Of a DNA stretch of 64,000 nt, positions 55,718-63,592 are shown piece by piece. Source of the DNA: Haladaptatus litoreus. GTDB lineage: Archaea; Halobacteriota; Halobacteria; Halobacteriales; Haladaptataceae. The position numbers were made by a program, and so were the translations under genes. The first letter of the stretch is position 1. Each line of letters starts with the position of its first letter. The stretch lies in NCBI RefSeq assembly GCF_900156425.1, contig NZ_FTNO01000004.1, positions 62,001 through 126,000 of the forward strand, given 5' to 3'. The notes below the pieces were generated by a model. That model made no database searches. It was not told where the DNA came from and saw only the letters and a program-made list of their open reading frames with translations.

Positions 55718-56251
55718 ATGGCTAATTCACCCACCGACGGGCCACCCCCCTTCGAGGACGCATTCAGCGGCGACGATGTCGAACAACAAATCTATGGAAC
55801 TATCCTCCAGACACGCGAGCCAGTAACGGCGAGTGCAATTGCAGACCGAACCGACTGTGACCCAAAGACTGCCCGGAAATATCTCAGTTGGTTCGTGGAT
55901 CTCGGAATCGTCACCCAACACGACGGGCATCCAGTCACCTACGAACGCAATGACGCGTATTTCGAGTGGCGACGCATCAATCAGCTCGCGGCACGCCATT
56001 CGCTTGAGGAACTCCAGCAGCACGTGCGTACATTAACGACAACGATCAAAAGTTACGAAGACGAGTATGACGCCGCGACCCCGGCAGACGTTGATGCACT
56101 AGCCGTTGTCGAGACAACCGTTGATCGATCGATCGATGACGTGTACAGTGATCTCGCCGACTGGATGACTGCTCGCGAAGAGAGAACACGCTATGAACGA
56201 GCACGCCAGCAACGTGCGGGTACCGCCGACCACGAACAAGTGTCTGGATAG
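55718..56251 (+). CDS. HTH protein, DUF7342-like
   Basis: 177 residues. The N-terminal half is a winged helix-turn-helix (VEQQIYGTILQTREPVTASA, IADRTDCDPKTARKYLSWF, VDLGIVTQHDG), where the recognition helix is DPKTARKYLSWF. The C-terminal half is a long helix with acidic and basic residues (LEELQQHVRTLTTTIKSYE). From memory this is the haloarchaeal DUF7342 family, usually encoded next to a small protein as here (56254, two bases after the stop). It may be an autoregulator of the pair. No signal or membrane segment. Confidence 0.75.
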   Translation: MANSPTDGPPPFEDAFSGDDVEQQIYGTILQTREPVTASAIADRTDCDPKTARKYLSWFVDLGIVTQHDGHPVTYERNDAYFEWRRINQLAARHSLEELQQHVRTLTTTIKSYEDEYDAATPADVDALAVVETTVDRSIDDVYSDLADWMTAREERTRYERARQQRAGTADHEQVSG

Positions 56252-56253
56252 CA

Positions 56254-56688
56254 ATGGTACCGCCAACTGGCGATGGGGGCAGTCCTGCGCCCATCGACCG
56301 ACCAATCCTTGAGTTTCTACAGACCAGGCTCATCGCCACACAGCAAGTCGAACAGGCAGTCATCACTGACGTGAACGGCCATCTCGAACTTCGCGTTACA
56401 TTCGCCCAGCCGTATTATCCAGTGTTGGTGGATAAGGCGACGCTCGCTGTCCGGTGGTACACGAACGACGACTTCAAAATTCACTATCGAGAAGTGCACG
56501 CCGATAGCGCCTGGGAGTGTCGCTGGGATCGCCATCGGAATCCGCACAATACGCGAGATCATTTCCATCCACCACCCACTGCGCCGACGCTTGGCGAGGA
56601 TGCGTCGTAGCCAACCGATCATCGAGATGTCTTGACGCTCGTCCTTGACGAGATCGAACAGCGGATTACGACTCTGTGGGGCGAATAG
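56254..56688 (+). pseudogene. partner of the HTH gene, with one nonsense codon
   Basis: From ATG 56254 the frame runs 118 codons (LEFLQTRLIATQQVEQAVIT, LRVTFAQPYYPVLVDKATLA, VRWYTNDDFKIHYREVH) to a TAG (56608-56610), after which the same frame continues PTDHRDVLTLVLDEIEQRIT and TLWGE to a second TAG (56686-56688). The continuation, coding for an amphipathic helix, fits the end of one 144-residue protein if TAG replaced TGG (Trp). Resemblance to a small toxin-like family (I considered DUF6516) is only suggestive. Two bases separate it from the HTH gene, so the two are one unit and possibly a toxin-antitoxin-like pair. Confidence 0.65.
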
Positions 56689-56971
56689 GTAGTGGGATCG
56701 TCGTCGACGAGTGAATTATTCGAGTATGGCACGCTTGGCACTGGATGATACGGATACGCCTGAAAGCAAAGCCCCAGACCGTGATTTCCATCGCAGGTTC
56801 AGACACAATCGATGACACCGCAGACAAACCGATGAGTGAGATTCACAGAAAGCCCTCGGCCGTTCGGCATCCCGCGACCACGCGAGATGCAGTCTCGCTG
56901 GCCCACGTTCGCTCCGGAAGACGAACAAAGTGAGTCTTCCGTGCTCCCACTCGTTTCACTCGCGTTTTGTA

Positions 56972-58261
56972 TTATTCGCGGGTGCCAATTGCATAGAGCC
57001 GACCATCAGCGACCCCAACGTAACACATCCCGTGTGCCAACGCGACTTCTGTGTCCATGACGTAGCCCGCCATCCCGATGTCGGGGACTGTGATTTTAAT
57101 CGTCCACGCCTGAGTGTCACTTGTCTCGTAGGCAACAACCGAGTCATTCTGTGGGACGACCACACCACCGTCACCGACAGCGGGGGGTTGATTGTCCCCC
57201 TCCTCGGCTGATCGCCAGCGAATCGACCCGTCTGCAATATCGATTGCAACGAGCCCCCCATGATACGTCTGTACGTACGCAGTGTCTGCCGTGACTGCTG
57301 GTGAGGGAATCGCGTTGCCGTCGTCTTCGTCGCCGATGGTCGTCCGCCACAGAACGGTTCCATTGGCGGTATCAGCTGCGACGAGTTCCCCAGCGAGGCC
57401 CGGGACGTATAGACGCCCGTCGGCTACCGTGGGGGTGCCTTGAATGTCCGGACAACACTCAACTGGTGTGGCGATCTGTTTGCTCCACTGTTGCTCACCA
57501 GTGGTCGCATCAAGCGCCGCGATACCCCCGTCGGTTAATCCGACATAGACACCGTCGCGATCCGCACAGGTCGCCGTGTAGCACTCCCCATCGATAGATG
57601 TTCGCCACTGTTGGGTTCCATCGAGCGAATAGGCATACACCGCGTTCTCCTCGTCTCGCGTTGCTAGGTAACACGTTCCGTTGATAACTGCTGGCGAGCC
57701 AGTCACGTCCGGTAGCGTGTCGGTCCACTGGATCGCACCATTCTGTGTGAGAGCCGTCAGAGTTGCCTGGTCGTAGTTGGGGCTTCGGGTTACGGCAAGC
57801 AGTCTGTCACCAGCCAGTGCGAGCCCCACAGTTCGACCCGTGTCGAGATGTTTCTCGAGTTGCTGGTCGCCAGTGTTCGCATTGAACCCAGCAAGATAGG
57901 CATCAGGATTGTCAGCGTCTGTTGCTGATTCAGTATAGCCGATATAGACACGATTCGGACCGACAATTGGTGGCGTCGTTCCATGAGGGTCCGTGCCTGG
58001 ACGGCGCAGCCACGCGACGCCAACATCGCCGTGTGGGAGTGTCGACCCAGTATATTTGGTTCGTCCCCCGTCATGGCCTTCAACTGCCCAGCGACCGTCT
58101 GGGACGTAGCTCGCTTTGTATGCGTCGTGTGTGAACGGCTTGGGAATTCCCTTCCCGTTCGAAAGTCCTGGGATAGTCGGAGCGATGCATCCGCTCACAC
58201 TTACTATCCCCCCTCCAATCGCCATCTGTTGGAGGAGAGAGCGACGCGTCAGTGGAGCCAT
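56972..58261 (-). CDS. PQQ-like beta-propeller lipoprotein
   Basis: 429 residues from the ATG at 58261, which places the Tat/lipoprotein signal at the N-terminus (MAPLTRRSLLQQMAIGGGIV, then SVSGC with the lipobox Cys); starts at 58282 and 58306 are also open. Blades of the propeller are visible as DQQLEKHLDTG, GAIQWTDTLPD, GTQQWRTSIDGE, GEQQWSKQIATP, GTVLWRTTIGDE and GSIRWRSAEEGD. There is no known catalytic residue. The protein is probably lipid-anchored outside the membrane and binds a partner or ligand. The DNA is more G/C-rich than in the other two propeller genes (1 and 42500). Confidence 0.88.
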   Translation of the reverse strand: MAPLTRRSLLQQMAIGGGIVSVSGCIAPTIPGLSNGKGIPKPFTHDAYKASYVPDGRWAVEGHDGGRTKYTGSTLPHGDVGVAWLRRPGTDPHGTTPPIVGPNRVYIGYTESATDADNPDAYLAGFNANTGDQQLEKHLDTGRTVGLALAGDRLLAVTRSPNYDQATLTALTQNGAIQWTDTLPDVTGSPAVINGTCYLATRDEENAVYAYSLDGTQQWRTSIDGECYTATCADRDGVYVGLTDGGIAALDATTGEQQWSKQIATPVECCPDIQGTPTVADGRLYVPGLAGELVAADTANGTVLWRTTIGDEDDGNAIPSPAVTADTAYVQTYHGGLVAIDIADGSIRWRSAEEGDNQPPAVGDGGVVVPQNDSVVAYETSDTQAWTIKITVPDIGMAGYVMDTEVALAHGMCYVGVADGRLYAIGTRE

Positions 58262-58625
58262 GTTAGGTGTCGACACAGCCATGGCATATGTTTTCTGGTG
58301 GGCCAACAGCTGCTAGTCGGTTCAGTTATCACCTCGAAAGCCCCCGCACGCTCGTTGAGCGCCCGGCCCCTTTCAATCCCGCCCGGATGGTTTGTCGAGA
58401 GTTATTGTACTTGTTGGGCTGGTGTGTTGATTCTATACGCCCGCTCGCCGTCCGTTTCGGTCGAGGCCGTCGTTCGCTTCTTTCCGGACCGCCAGCGGGG
58501 TAGTCGGGGAGTCAAAGCTAGTTATGGGAATATTGGGGGAAGATGATAACCGATGGAAAGCATGTTAATTCTAATCTCTCAGTGTATACTGACAGAACCA
58601 ATTCGATAGTTCAAGCGCGCCAGTA
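58262..58625. repeat. G/C-rich repeat region left of PIN/UPF0175 pair
   Basis: Holds a 31-base sequence (58357-58387) repeated exactly at 61231-61261, and a diverged stretch (58411-58504) repeated at 59521-59612 with an exact 19-base core, TACGCCCGCTCGCCGTCCG. No gene is recognised. Confidence 0.6.
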
Positions 58626-59135
58626 TCACGACAATGTATCAAGCTTCGCGATGATTTGAGCATACAAATTCGGTGCACAGTACCATCCAGAATCTAGCAT
58701 GGCATCGATCGTTCTGCGTGCTTCATCTGTGGTGAGAGTGCCCTCTTTGACGAGCGACAACAGGAGGTATGCTGTCCCCCGGGTTGGTATTTCTTCCGTT
58801 GCTGCTACATCACGGCCATACTGTTCGTCCATCACTGCGATGGAATCGCGCTCTACTGCGAGAACGAGCACATCAACATCTGCGTCGCTCAGGTTTGGAT
58901 TTCGTCGAAGCCTGTCAGAGAGAGGTGTCTCTTCTACCGAGACTACTTTAAATGTGTTCGCATCAACCGCTCGTTCAATTCGCCGGGCATCAGGATAGTC
59001 GTGGTCAAGCCCCTTTGTGACCACTTCCTCATAGATGGCTTCAGGGATATACCGAGGTATAGCCAGTGATCTCAGGTAGGAAAGTGCATCTGCTTTCGCA
59101 AGATAAATGAGCGGCGTTGCATCAAAAACCCACAT
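58626..59135 (-). CDS. PIN-domain toxin-like nuclease
   Basis: 169 residues. The PIN-domain acidic residues can be seen: D5 in MWVFDATPLIYLAKADAL, Glu in IPEAIYEEVVTKGL, Asp in LSDADVDVLVLA and Asp in AVMDEQYGRDVA, the pattern of the DUF3368-type branch of PIN proteins, which cut RNA as toxins in many archaea. The gene overlaps its UPF0175-like partner by one base (TGATG shared at 59135), a common toxin-antitoxin arrangement with the antitoxin first. The pair lies between direct repeats (58411-58504 and 59521-59612) and may be a mobile cassette. Confidence 0.85.
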   Translation of the reverse strand: MWVFDATPLIYLAKADALSYLRSLAIPRYIPEAIYEEVVTKGLDHDYPDARRIERAVDANTFKVVSVEETPLSDRLRRNPNLSDADVDVLVLAVERDSIAVMDEQYGRDVAATEEIPTRGTAYLLLSLVKEGTLTTDEARRTIDAMLDSGWYCAPNLYAQIIAKLDTLS

Positions 59136-59425
59136 CAGAGATCCTCAAGGTCGGCTTTGAGGTGGCCTCCTCCGACCCATGTCACGTCCCGATCTTTACA
59201 GAGTTGTGCGAAGTCCCAGACATTCATCTGGGCGCGATCGGCAGCTTTTGTGAACGTTACCTCGCCAGCTTTGAGTTGCTGGAGTGCTCGCTCTCGTCGC
59301 CAGTCTTCGAGTCCTTCCGTGAGTAATTTTCGGACGCCAGTGCTTCGATCGAGTTTCTCATCTTCAAGATATGCCTCGAGTTCTGCTTCAAGATCATCTG
59401 GCACGCGTGCTGAAATCGTCCCCAT
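59135..59425 (-). CDS. UPF0175-family antitoxin-like protein
   Basis: 96 residues. It begins MGTISARVPDDLEAELEAYL (ribbon-helix-helix-like strand and helix), then EDEKLDRSTGVRKLLTEGLE, and ends with GEVTFTKAADRAQMNVWDFA, the UPF0175 helix-turn-helix signature. It overlaps the downstream PIN gene by one base. Such proteins neutralise PIN toxins and repress their own operon. The fusion of an RHH-like N-terminus and a UPF0175 C-terminus is usual in haloarchaea. Confidence 0.87.
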   Translation of the reverse strand: MGTISARVPDDLEAELEAYLEDEKLDRSTGVRKLLTEGLEDWRRERALQQLKAGEVTFTKAADRAQMNVWDFAQLCKDRDVTWVGGGHLKADLEDL

Positions 59426-60102
59426 GGTGTTTACTATGCATTCAATGTATACAACCGTTTGGGTGCGATAGAGAGACTGCAGTTATCTCCCCCCTCGAGA
59501 TGTGAGCCAGACAACCGGACTTGTTCAACTGGTGTTCGTTGGCGGTACGCCCGCTCGCCGTCCGCTTCGACCGGTCCATCGTTCGTTCTCTCGGACCACC
59601 AGCGGGTTAGCCAGACGGTTCCTGCGCGCCATGGGTGATCGGAACTGCCCTTACTGCCTCGCGGCGCTGCCGTTCGGCTAGCTCGTGGTCGACAAACGAC
59701 CGCGGATTATTCGGCGGCAGACTAACTCTGCTGGCCACTTGGTCCGGCCGGGACGGCGCGTGTTTGTTGTGTATCTTTCTTTGGCGCGCTCGCTTCGCGC
59801 CCAAGGACGCTGGCGAAGGAGACGCACCCATAGGCGCGCACTTGAAGACCGGGATGATGAACGCGAACGGCGTCAGAGCCGTACCACCGTTGGTTAGAGT
59901 GGGAGTCCATGGTGAATGCCACGGTCGTTAGGTCGTGGTAGCTTACAGACAGGCCTGGAATATCCTCTTTGAGGAATCCTCGCCGTTTACCGCGGGAAGG
60001 ATGTCAATACGGCTATATTGCAAACTCATGAGTTTATACTCTTATTTATAAATCATTGATTTAATATAAACATTTATGTTATTCTGGTCCTTGACTTAAT
60101 TG
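59426..60102. other. intergenic, 677 bases, repeat and IS scar
   Basis: Contains the right copy of the diverged repeat (59521-59612; see 58411), a G/C-rich 74-codon minus-strand frame (59607-59831, PPNNPRSFVDHELAERQRRE) of a kind often annotated as hypothetical in haloarchaea but unsupported here, and an IS right end at 59973-60007. Confidence 0.45.
59973..60007 (+). mobile_element. solo IS right end, + orientation (type alpha)
   Basis: GGAATCCTCGCCGTTTACCGC then GGGAAGGATGTCAA reads on the + strand as the reverse complement of the end at 3939 (TTGACATCC...GGATTCC). No tnpB frame is left beside it. It mirrors the opposite end at 61067 across the glycerophosphodiesterase gene. Confidence 0.6.
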
Positions 60103-60966
60103 ATGTCACAATATAGCAAACGTGTTGTAAATCGAATGTCGCGACGAAATGTGCTTCGAACCACTGGATTGACACTTGGTATCTCGTCAGTGAGTGGTAT
60201 AGGGTCTGCACACAAAGAGCAAAACGATACTAAAAAAGCACAACATTACCCACATATCGCGGCACATCGCGGATTTAGAGACGTATTTCCACAAAATACG
60301 ATTGCCGCTGTCAAGGGTGCATCGCGCTTCAAAGCAGACCGGATCGAAATTGATGTTGTAGCGACAAGTGATGGAGAACTAGTTGTTTTCCATGATGCAC
60401 GTCTCGATGATCTCACAGATAAAGAGGGCCTCATAGCGGAAACTCCCTCAGAAATCGTATTGCAAGCAGAAATCCTTGATTCCGGTGAAACAATTCCAAC
60501 ACTTGCTGAAACCCTTGCTGCAACGAGACCAAGTGTCATGATGAATCTTGAATTTAAAGCATCGGATCCGCTCTCTTGGAAAGCGTTTACCGAGCGGGCA
60601 CTACCGATTGCATCACGATACCCAGGTGAATACTATGTCTCTTCATTTGATCCGGACGCACTTAGAGCAGTAAAGGATGTAGACCCCAGCGTCGATGTGG
60701 CACCGATTTTCGGAAGTGATAAAGAGGAAAATCTGGAGATTGCTCGCGAGCTCGATGCTAAAGCAGTCAATCCATCTACTGGTGTTCTTGACCGCGATCT
60801 TGTAGCAACCGCTCATGAAGAAGGTCGGGAAGTGAACGTTTGGACGATCGACAGTTGGAGAGAGGCACAAGAACCACTTGAGCTGGGTGTAGATGGGCTG
60901 ATCGCAGACTATCCGCATATGGCTACCTTCGCCACAGACAACTCACATCGCAATCCACTGAACTAG
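60103..60966 (+). CDS. Tat-exported glycerophosphodiester phosphodiesterase
   Basis: 287 residues from ATG 60103; a later ATG at 60136 would give a shorter Tat signal. The signal SRRNVLRTTGLTLGISSVSG follows the start. The GDPD catalytic residues are all seen: AHRGFRDVFPQNT (His-Arg, Asn), IEIDVVATSDGELVVFHDAR (Glu-x-Asp and His-Asp), MNLEFKASDP and VNVWTIDSW. It hydrolyses glycerophosphodiesters outside the cell, releasing glycerol-3-phosphate, useful as a phosphate or carbon source. IS right ends of opposite orientation stand about 95-100 bases on each side, so the gene may have travelled with them. Confidence 0.88.
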   Translation: MSQYSKRVVNRMSRRNVLRTTGLTLGISSVSGIGSAHKEQNDTKKAQHYPHIAAHRGFRDVFPQNTIAAVKGASRFKADRIEIDVVATSDGELVVFHDARLDDLTDKEGLIAETPSEIVLQAEILDSGETIPTLAETLAATRPSVMMNLEFKASDPLSWKAFTERALPIASRYPGEYYVSSFDPDALRAVKDVDPSVDVAPIFGSDKEENLEIARELDAKAVNPSTGVLDRDLVATAHEEGREVNVWTIDSWREAQEPLELGVDGLIADYPHMATFATDNSHRNPLN

Positions 60967-61066
60967 TGAAAATCTGATTCTCAGAGTAAGCTGATTTTAT
61001 TTTGGTGTCAATAATATACTTAGTCTAAGGAACAAATTTGGTGGGCGGTTTTCCCCCTCGATTGAA

Positions 61067-61101
61067 TTGACGTTCTCCCTGCGCTACTGTGCGAGGATTC
61101 C
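61067..61101 (-). mobile_element. solo IS right end (type alpha)
   Basis: TTGACGTTCTCCCTGCGC followed by TACTGTGCGAGGATTCC, a decayed form of the 3939 end, with no tnpB frame next to it. Together with 59973-60007 it encloses the glycerophosphodiesterase gene in inverted orientation. Confidence 0.5.
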
Positions 61102-61419
61102 CTAAGTTGGATAGAGACAAATGCAGTGAGTGACTTTTCGGCTGTCGTAGCCTCGAACGCCCCTGTACGCTCAACGGCTGTGCCTCGCTGCTTCTCACTG
61201 CGTTGCGGTGCTTTCGTCGCCTCGCTCGTCGAGCGCCCGGCCCCTTTCAATCCCGCCCGGAGTGGAGAGTTGAGATTTGGTGCTCACTGATTAACTGGTG
61301 GTTCTCTCCGGCCCGCCCCGCTCGCCGCATGCCGCTCGCCGTGTCGCTTACGACTGTCATCTGAGTAGACCACAACACACTTTACTGATTCTCTGTAAAC
61401 TGTAATTATCCTCTCACTT
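61102..61419. repeat. G/C-rich repeat region right of glycerophosphodiesterase gene
   Basis: Holds the second exact copy (61231-61261) of the 31-base sequence at 58357-58387, preceded by a palindromic-looking CTTCTCACTGCGTTGCGGTG tract. No gene is recognised. Confidence 0.5.
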
Positions 61420-62016
61420 ATGTCACGCACCTCAAACCGAGCCAACGGCGATGTTATCCGCGATTTCCTTTCGGTCGCAGATCTCCTCGAAGAGCCACCC
61501 CTCGCCCAGCTGTACGCCTATCTTGCGCGCGAGGGGGAAGCCACCGTCCAAGAATTGATGGACGCCCTTGACCTTGCCCAGGGGACAGCCTACACCTACG
61601 TCAATCGACTTGTCGATGCCGGCGCCATCGAAGCCACCACCGATGACCTGCCTCGGAGGTACGTCGCCCGGAAGATCGATCTCACAGTGACTGCCGCTGA
61701 CGGTACTCGCGAGTACACGATCACGCCAACGCTTATCGACGCAGTCGCCCGCCGGGGTACTGACGGCGACATCGACACGTACATCGACCGGCACGGGATC
61801 GCCGGGCTTGCAACGGCGCTCACGTATGCTGTTGATCGCGAACGTGGCACCGTCACCCACCGCTTGATGGCGCGTGATCTCGACATTTCGCCACTCGCCG
61901 CCGAGATTATCCTCTAAGCGCTCCAGCCCGTTGTCCATGAACACTTCGACATCGAGGAGTCGGGCGCGTCAGTCGCGGATATCGAAGGCGTTGACGAGGA
62001 CATCGACGATGGATGA
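61420..62016 (+). pseudogene. HTH regulator gene with one nonsense codon (DUF7437-like)
   Basis: From ATG 61420 the frame runs 165 codons: a winged HTH (LLEEPPLAQLYAYLAREGEA, TVQELMDALDLAQGTAYTYV, NRLVDAGAIEATTDD) and a C-terminal helical domain with GIAGLATALTYAVDRERGTV and RLMARDLDISPLAAEIIL. TAA (61915-61917) ends it, but the same frame goes on ALQPVVHEHFDIEESGASVA and DIEGVDEDIDDG to TGA at 62014-62016. Homologues I recall have Gln (EIILQALRPVVHEHFDIEESG) at the stop, so CAA to TAA is the likely change. The truncated protein keeps the DNA-binding domain and might still act, so the gene may not be entirely dead. Confidence 0.75.
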
Positions 62017-62109
62017 CTGCGATTCATATCACTGATACCGGCCTGTTCATGTTTTGACTATTCCCACTCCCGTTAGGAAGGACGGAAACAATACGTCTGA
62101 CCGCGTTTA

Positions 62110-63519
62110 TCACCGTCGTTTCACGCGAGCACGGATATCCTCGGCCGGGCGAAGTGTCGTCGCCATCTCCAAATCAGGATTCGGGTCGGACAGCAATTCG
62201 AATTCGACTGATTGGGCGATTGTGGGCAGCATCGTCTTCAGTTCGAGCATGGCAAAGCGCATCCCGATACAGTGGCGCGGCCCACCCCCGAACGGGAAAT
62301 AGGCGTAATCCGGACGCGAGTCCTCGAATTCCTCCGTCCAGCGGTCGGGGTCGAACGTTCCGGGATCGTCGTACCAGCGTTCGTCCGTGTGCACGAAAAA
62401 CTGCGGGAGCGTGATTCTGGTCCCCTCCGGAATGCGATAGCCTCCAAGTGCGACGTCCTCAGTAGTCTTGCGGAACATGATGAACGCGGGTGGGTACAGC
62501 CGAAGCGATTCGCGGATGACTTTCTCCGTGTACGTGAGTTCGGTGAGATCGCCAAGCGTGGGCGTCTGCCCTCCGAGAATTGCGTCGTGTTCTGCATCCA
62601 GTTTGTCGCGTACAGACCGGTTTTTCGCGAGTTCAAGGAACGTGTAGGTCAGCGCCAGCGACGTCGTCTCGTGACCGGCGAACAGGAACGTCATCATCTG
62701 GTCGCGAATCTCGGTTTCCGACATCGTGTTGCCGTCTGCGTCCTCGACGGTGAGCAACAGCGACAACAGGTCGTCGTACTCGTCTTCCCGCCCGCGACGG
62801 TCGTCGATGAGTCCCTCGATGAACGACCGAAATTCGGAGAGCACGCGGTTGTAGCGGCGGTTCTCCGGCGTCGGAATCCACATCGGCACGAACGTAGAAA
62901 GGCCGTCTAAACTGCCTCGGTCGTTGAGGGTCTTTGCAAATTCGGTCACGATACTCCCGCTCTCGTCGAGTTTCAAATCGAACAGCGACCGGGTCAACAG
63001 GTCGAGGGTGAGGGTCGAGAACGCGCGATTGAGCGCAATCTCCTCGCCATCGTCCCAGTCGGCAACCAACTCCTCTGCGGACCGGGCCATCGTCTCGCCG
63101 TAACTCCGGATGCGTTCGACTGTGAAGGCGTCCTGAAGCATCGTGCGCTGGCGTCGCCACTGGTCGCCGTCAGTCATGAGCACGCCATTGGGGGCGAACT
63201 CGCCACCGAAGTCTTCGAGCCCCCACTTTTCGTACTGTGCGTAATCGACCAGCAGAATCTGCTCAATGAGGTCGGGATGCAACACCGTACAGAAGTCCAT
63301 CCGCGGAAGACGATAGCTGACGACGTCGCCGTAGGTACTCATCTCGTCAAAGAACGCCCGCGTATCGCCGATGAGTGAGCGGGCGTTCCCGAGTATCGGG
63401 AGGCCAGCTGGCCCGGGCGGCGTCTCGGTGGGGAGGGCGGTACCGCGACGGTTGGATGAATGCTCGGACGACGCACCGAATTCACTGTGCTGCGAGCACA
63501 TAGGTGAAAAATCGGCCAC
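62110..63519 (-). CDS. cytochrome P450
   Basis: 469 residues. Landmarks in order: PPGPAGLPILGNA near the N-terminus, FLFAGHETTSLALTYTFLEL (oxygen-activating I helix), KVIRESLRLYPPAF (E-x-x-R of the K helix), and FPFGGGPRHCIGMRFAMLEL, where the Cys is the haem thiolate ligand. No membrane anchor is visible, so it is a soluble, bacterial-type P450. It hydroxylates an unknown lipid or terpenoid; some haloarchaeal P450s act on fatty acids. The gene is G/C-rich with typical haloarchaeal codon use and is divergent from the Bat-like regulator at 63593. Confidence 0.95.
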   Translation of the reverse strand: MADFSPMCSQHSEFGASSEHSSNRRGTALPTETPPGPAGLPILGNARSLIGDTRAFFDEMSTYGDVVSYRLPRMDFCTVLHPDLIEQILLVDYAQYEKWGLEDFGGEFAPNGVLMTDGDQWRRQRTMLQDAFTVERIRSYGETMARSAEELVADWDDGEEIALNRAFSTLTLDLLTRSLFDLKLDESGSIVTEFAKTLNDRGSLDGLSTFVPMWIPTPENRRYNRVLSEFRSFIEGLIDDRRGREDEYDDLLSLLLTVEDADGNTMSETEIRDQMMTFLFAGHETTSLALTYTFLELAKNRSVRDKLDAEHDAILGGQTPTLGDLTELTYTEKVIRESLRLYPPAFIMFRKTTEDVALGGYRIPEGTRITLPQFFVHTDERWYDDPGTFDPDRWTEEFEDSRPDYAYFPFGGGPRHCIGMRFAMLELKTMLPTIAQSVEFELLSDPNPDLEMATTLRPAEDIRARVKRR

Positions 63520-63592
63520 GACCGGAACGAACGTTGTCCCGAGATATCTCGCCCATTTATGTGGCTCGAGTGAGACGTTTCGACAACCGCTG

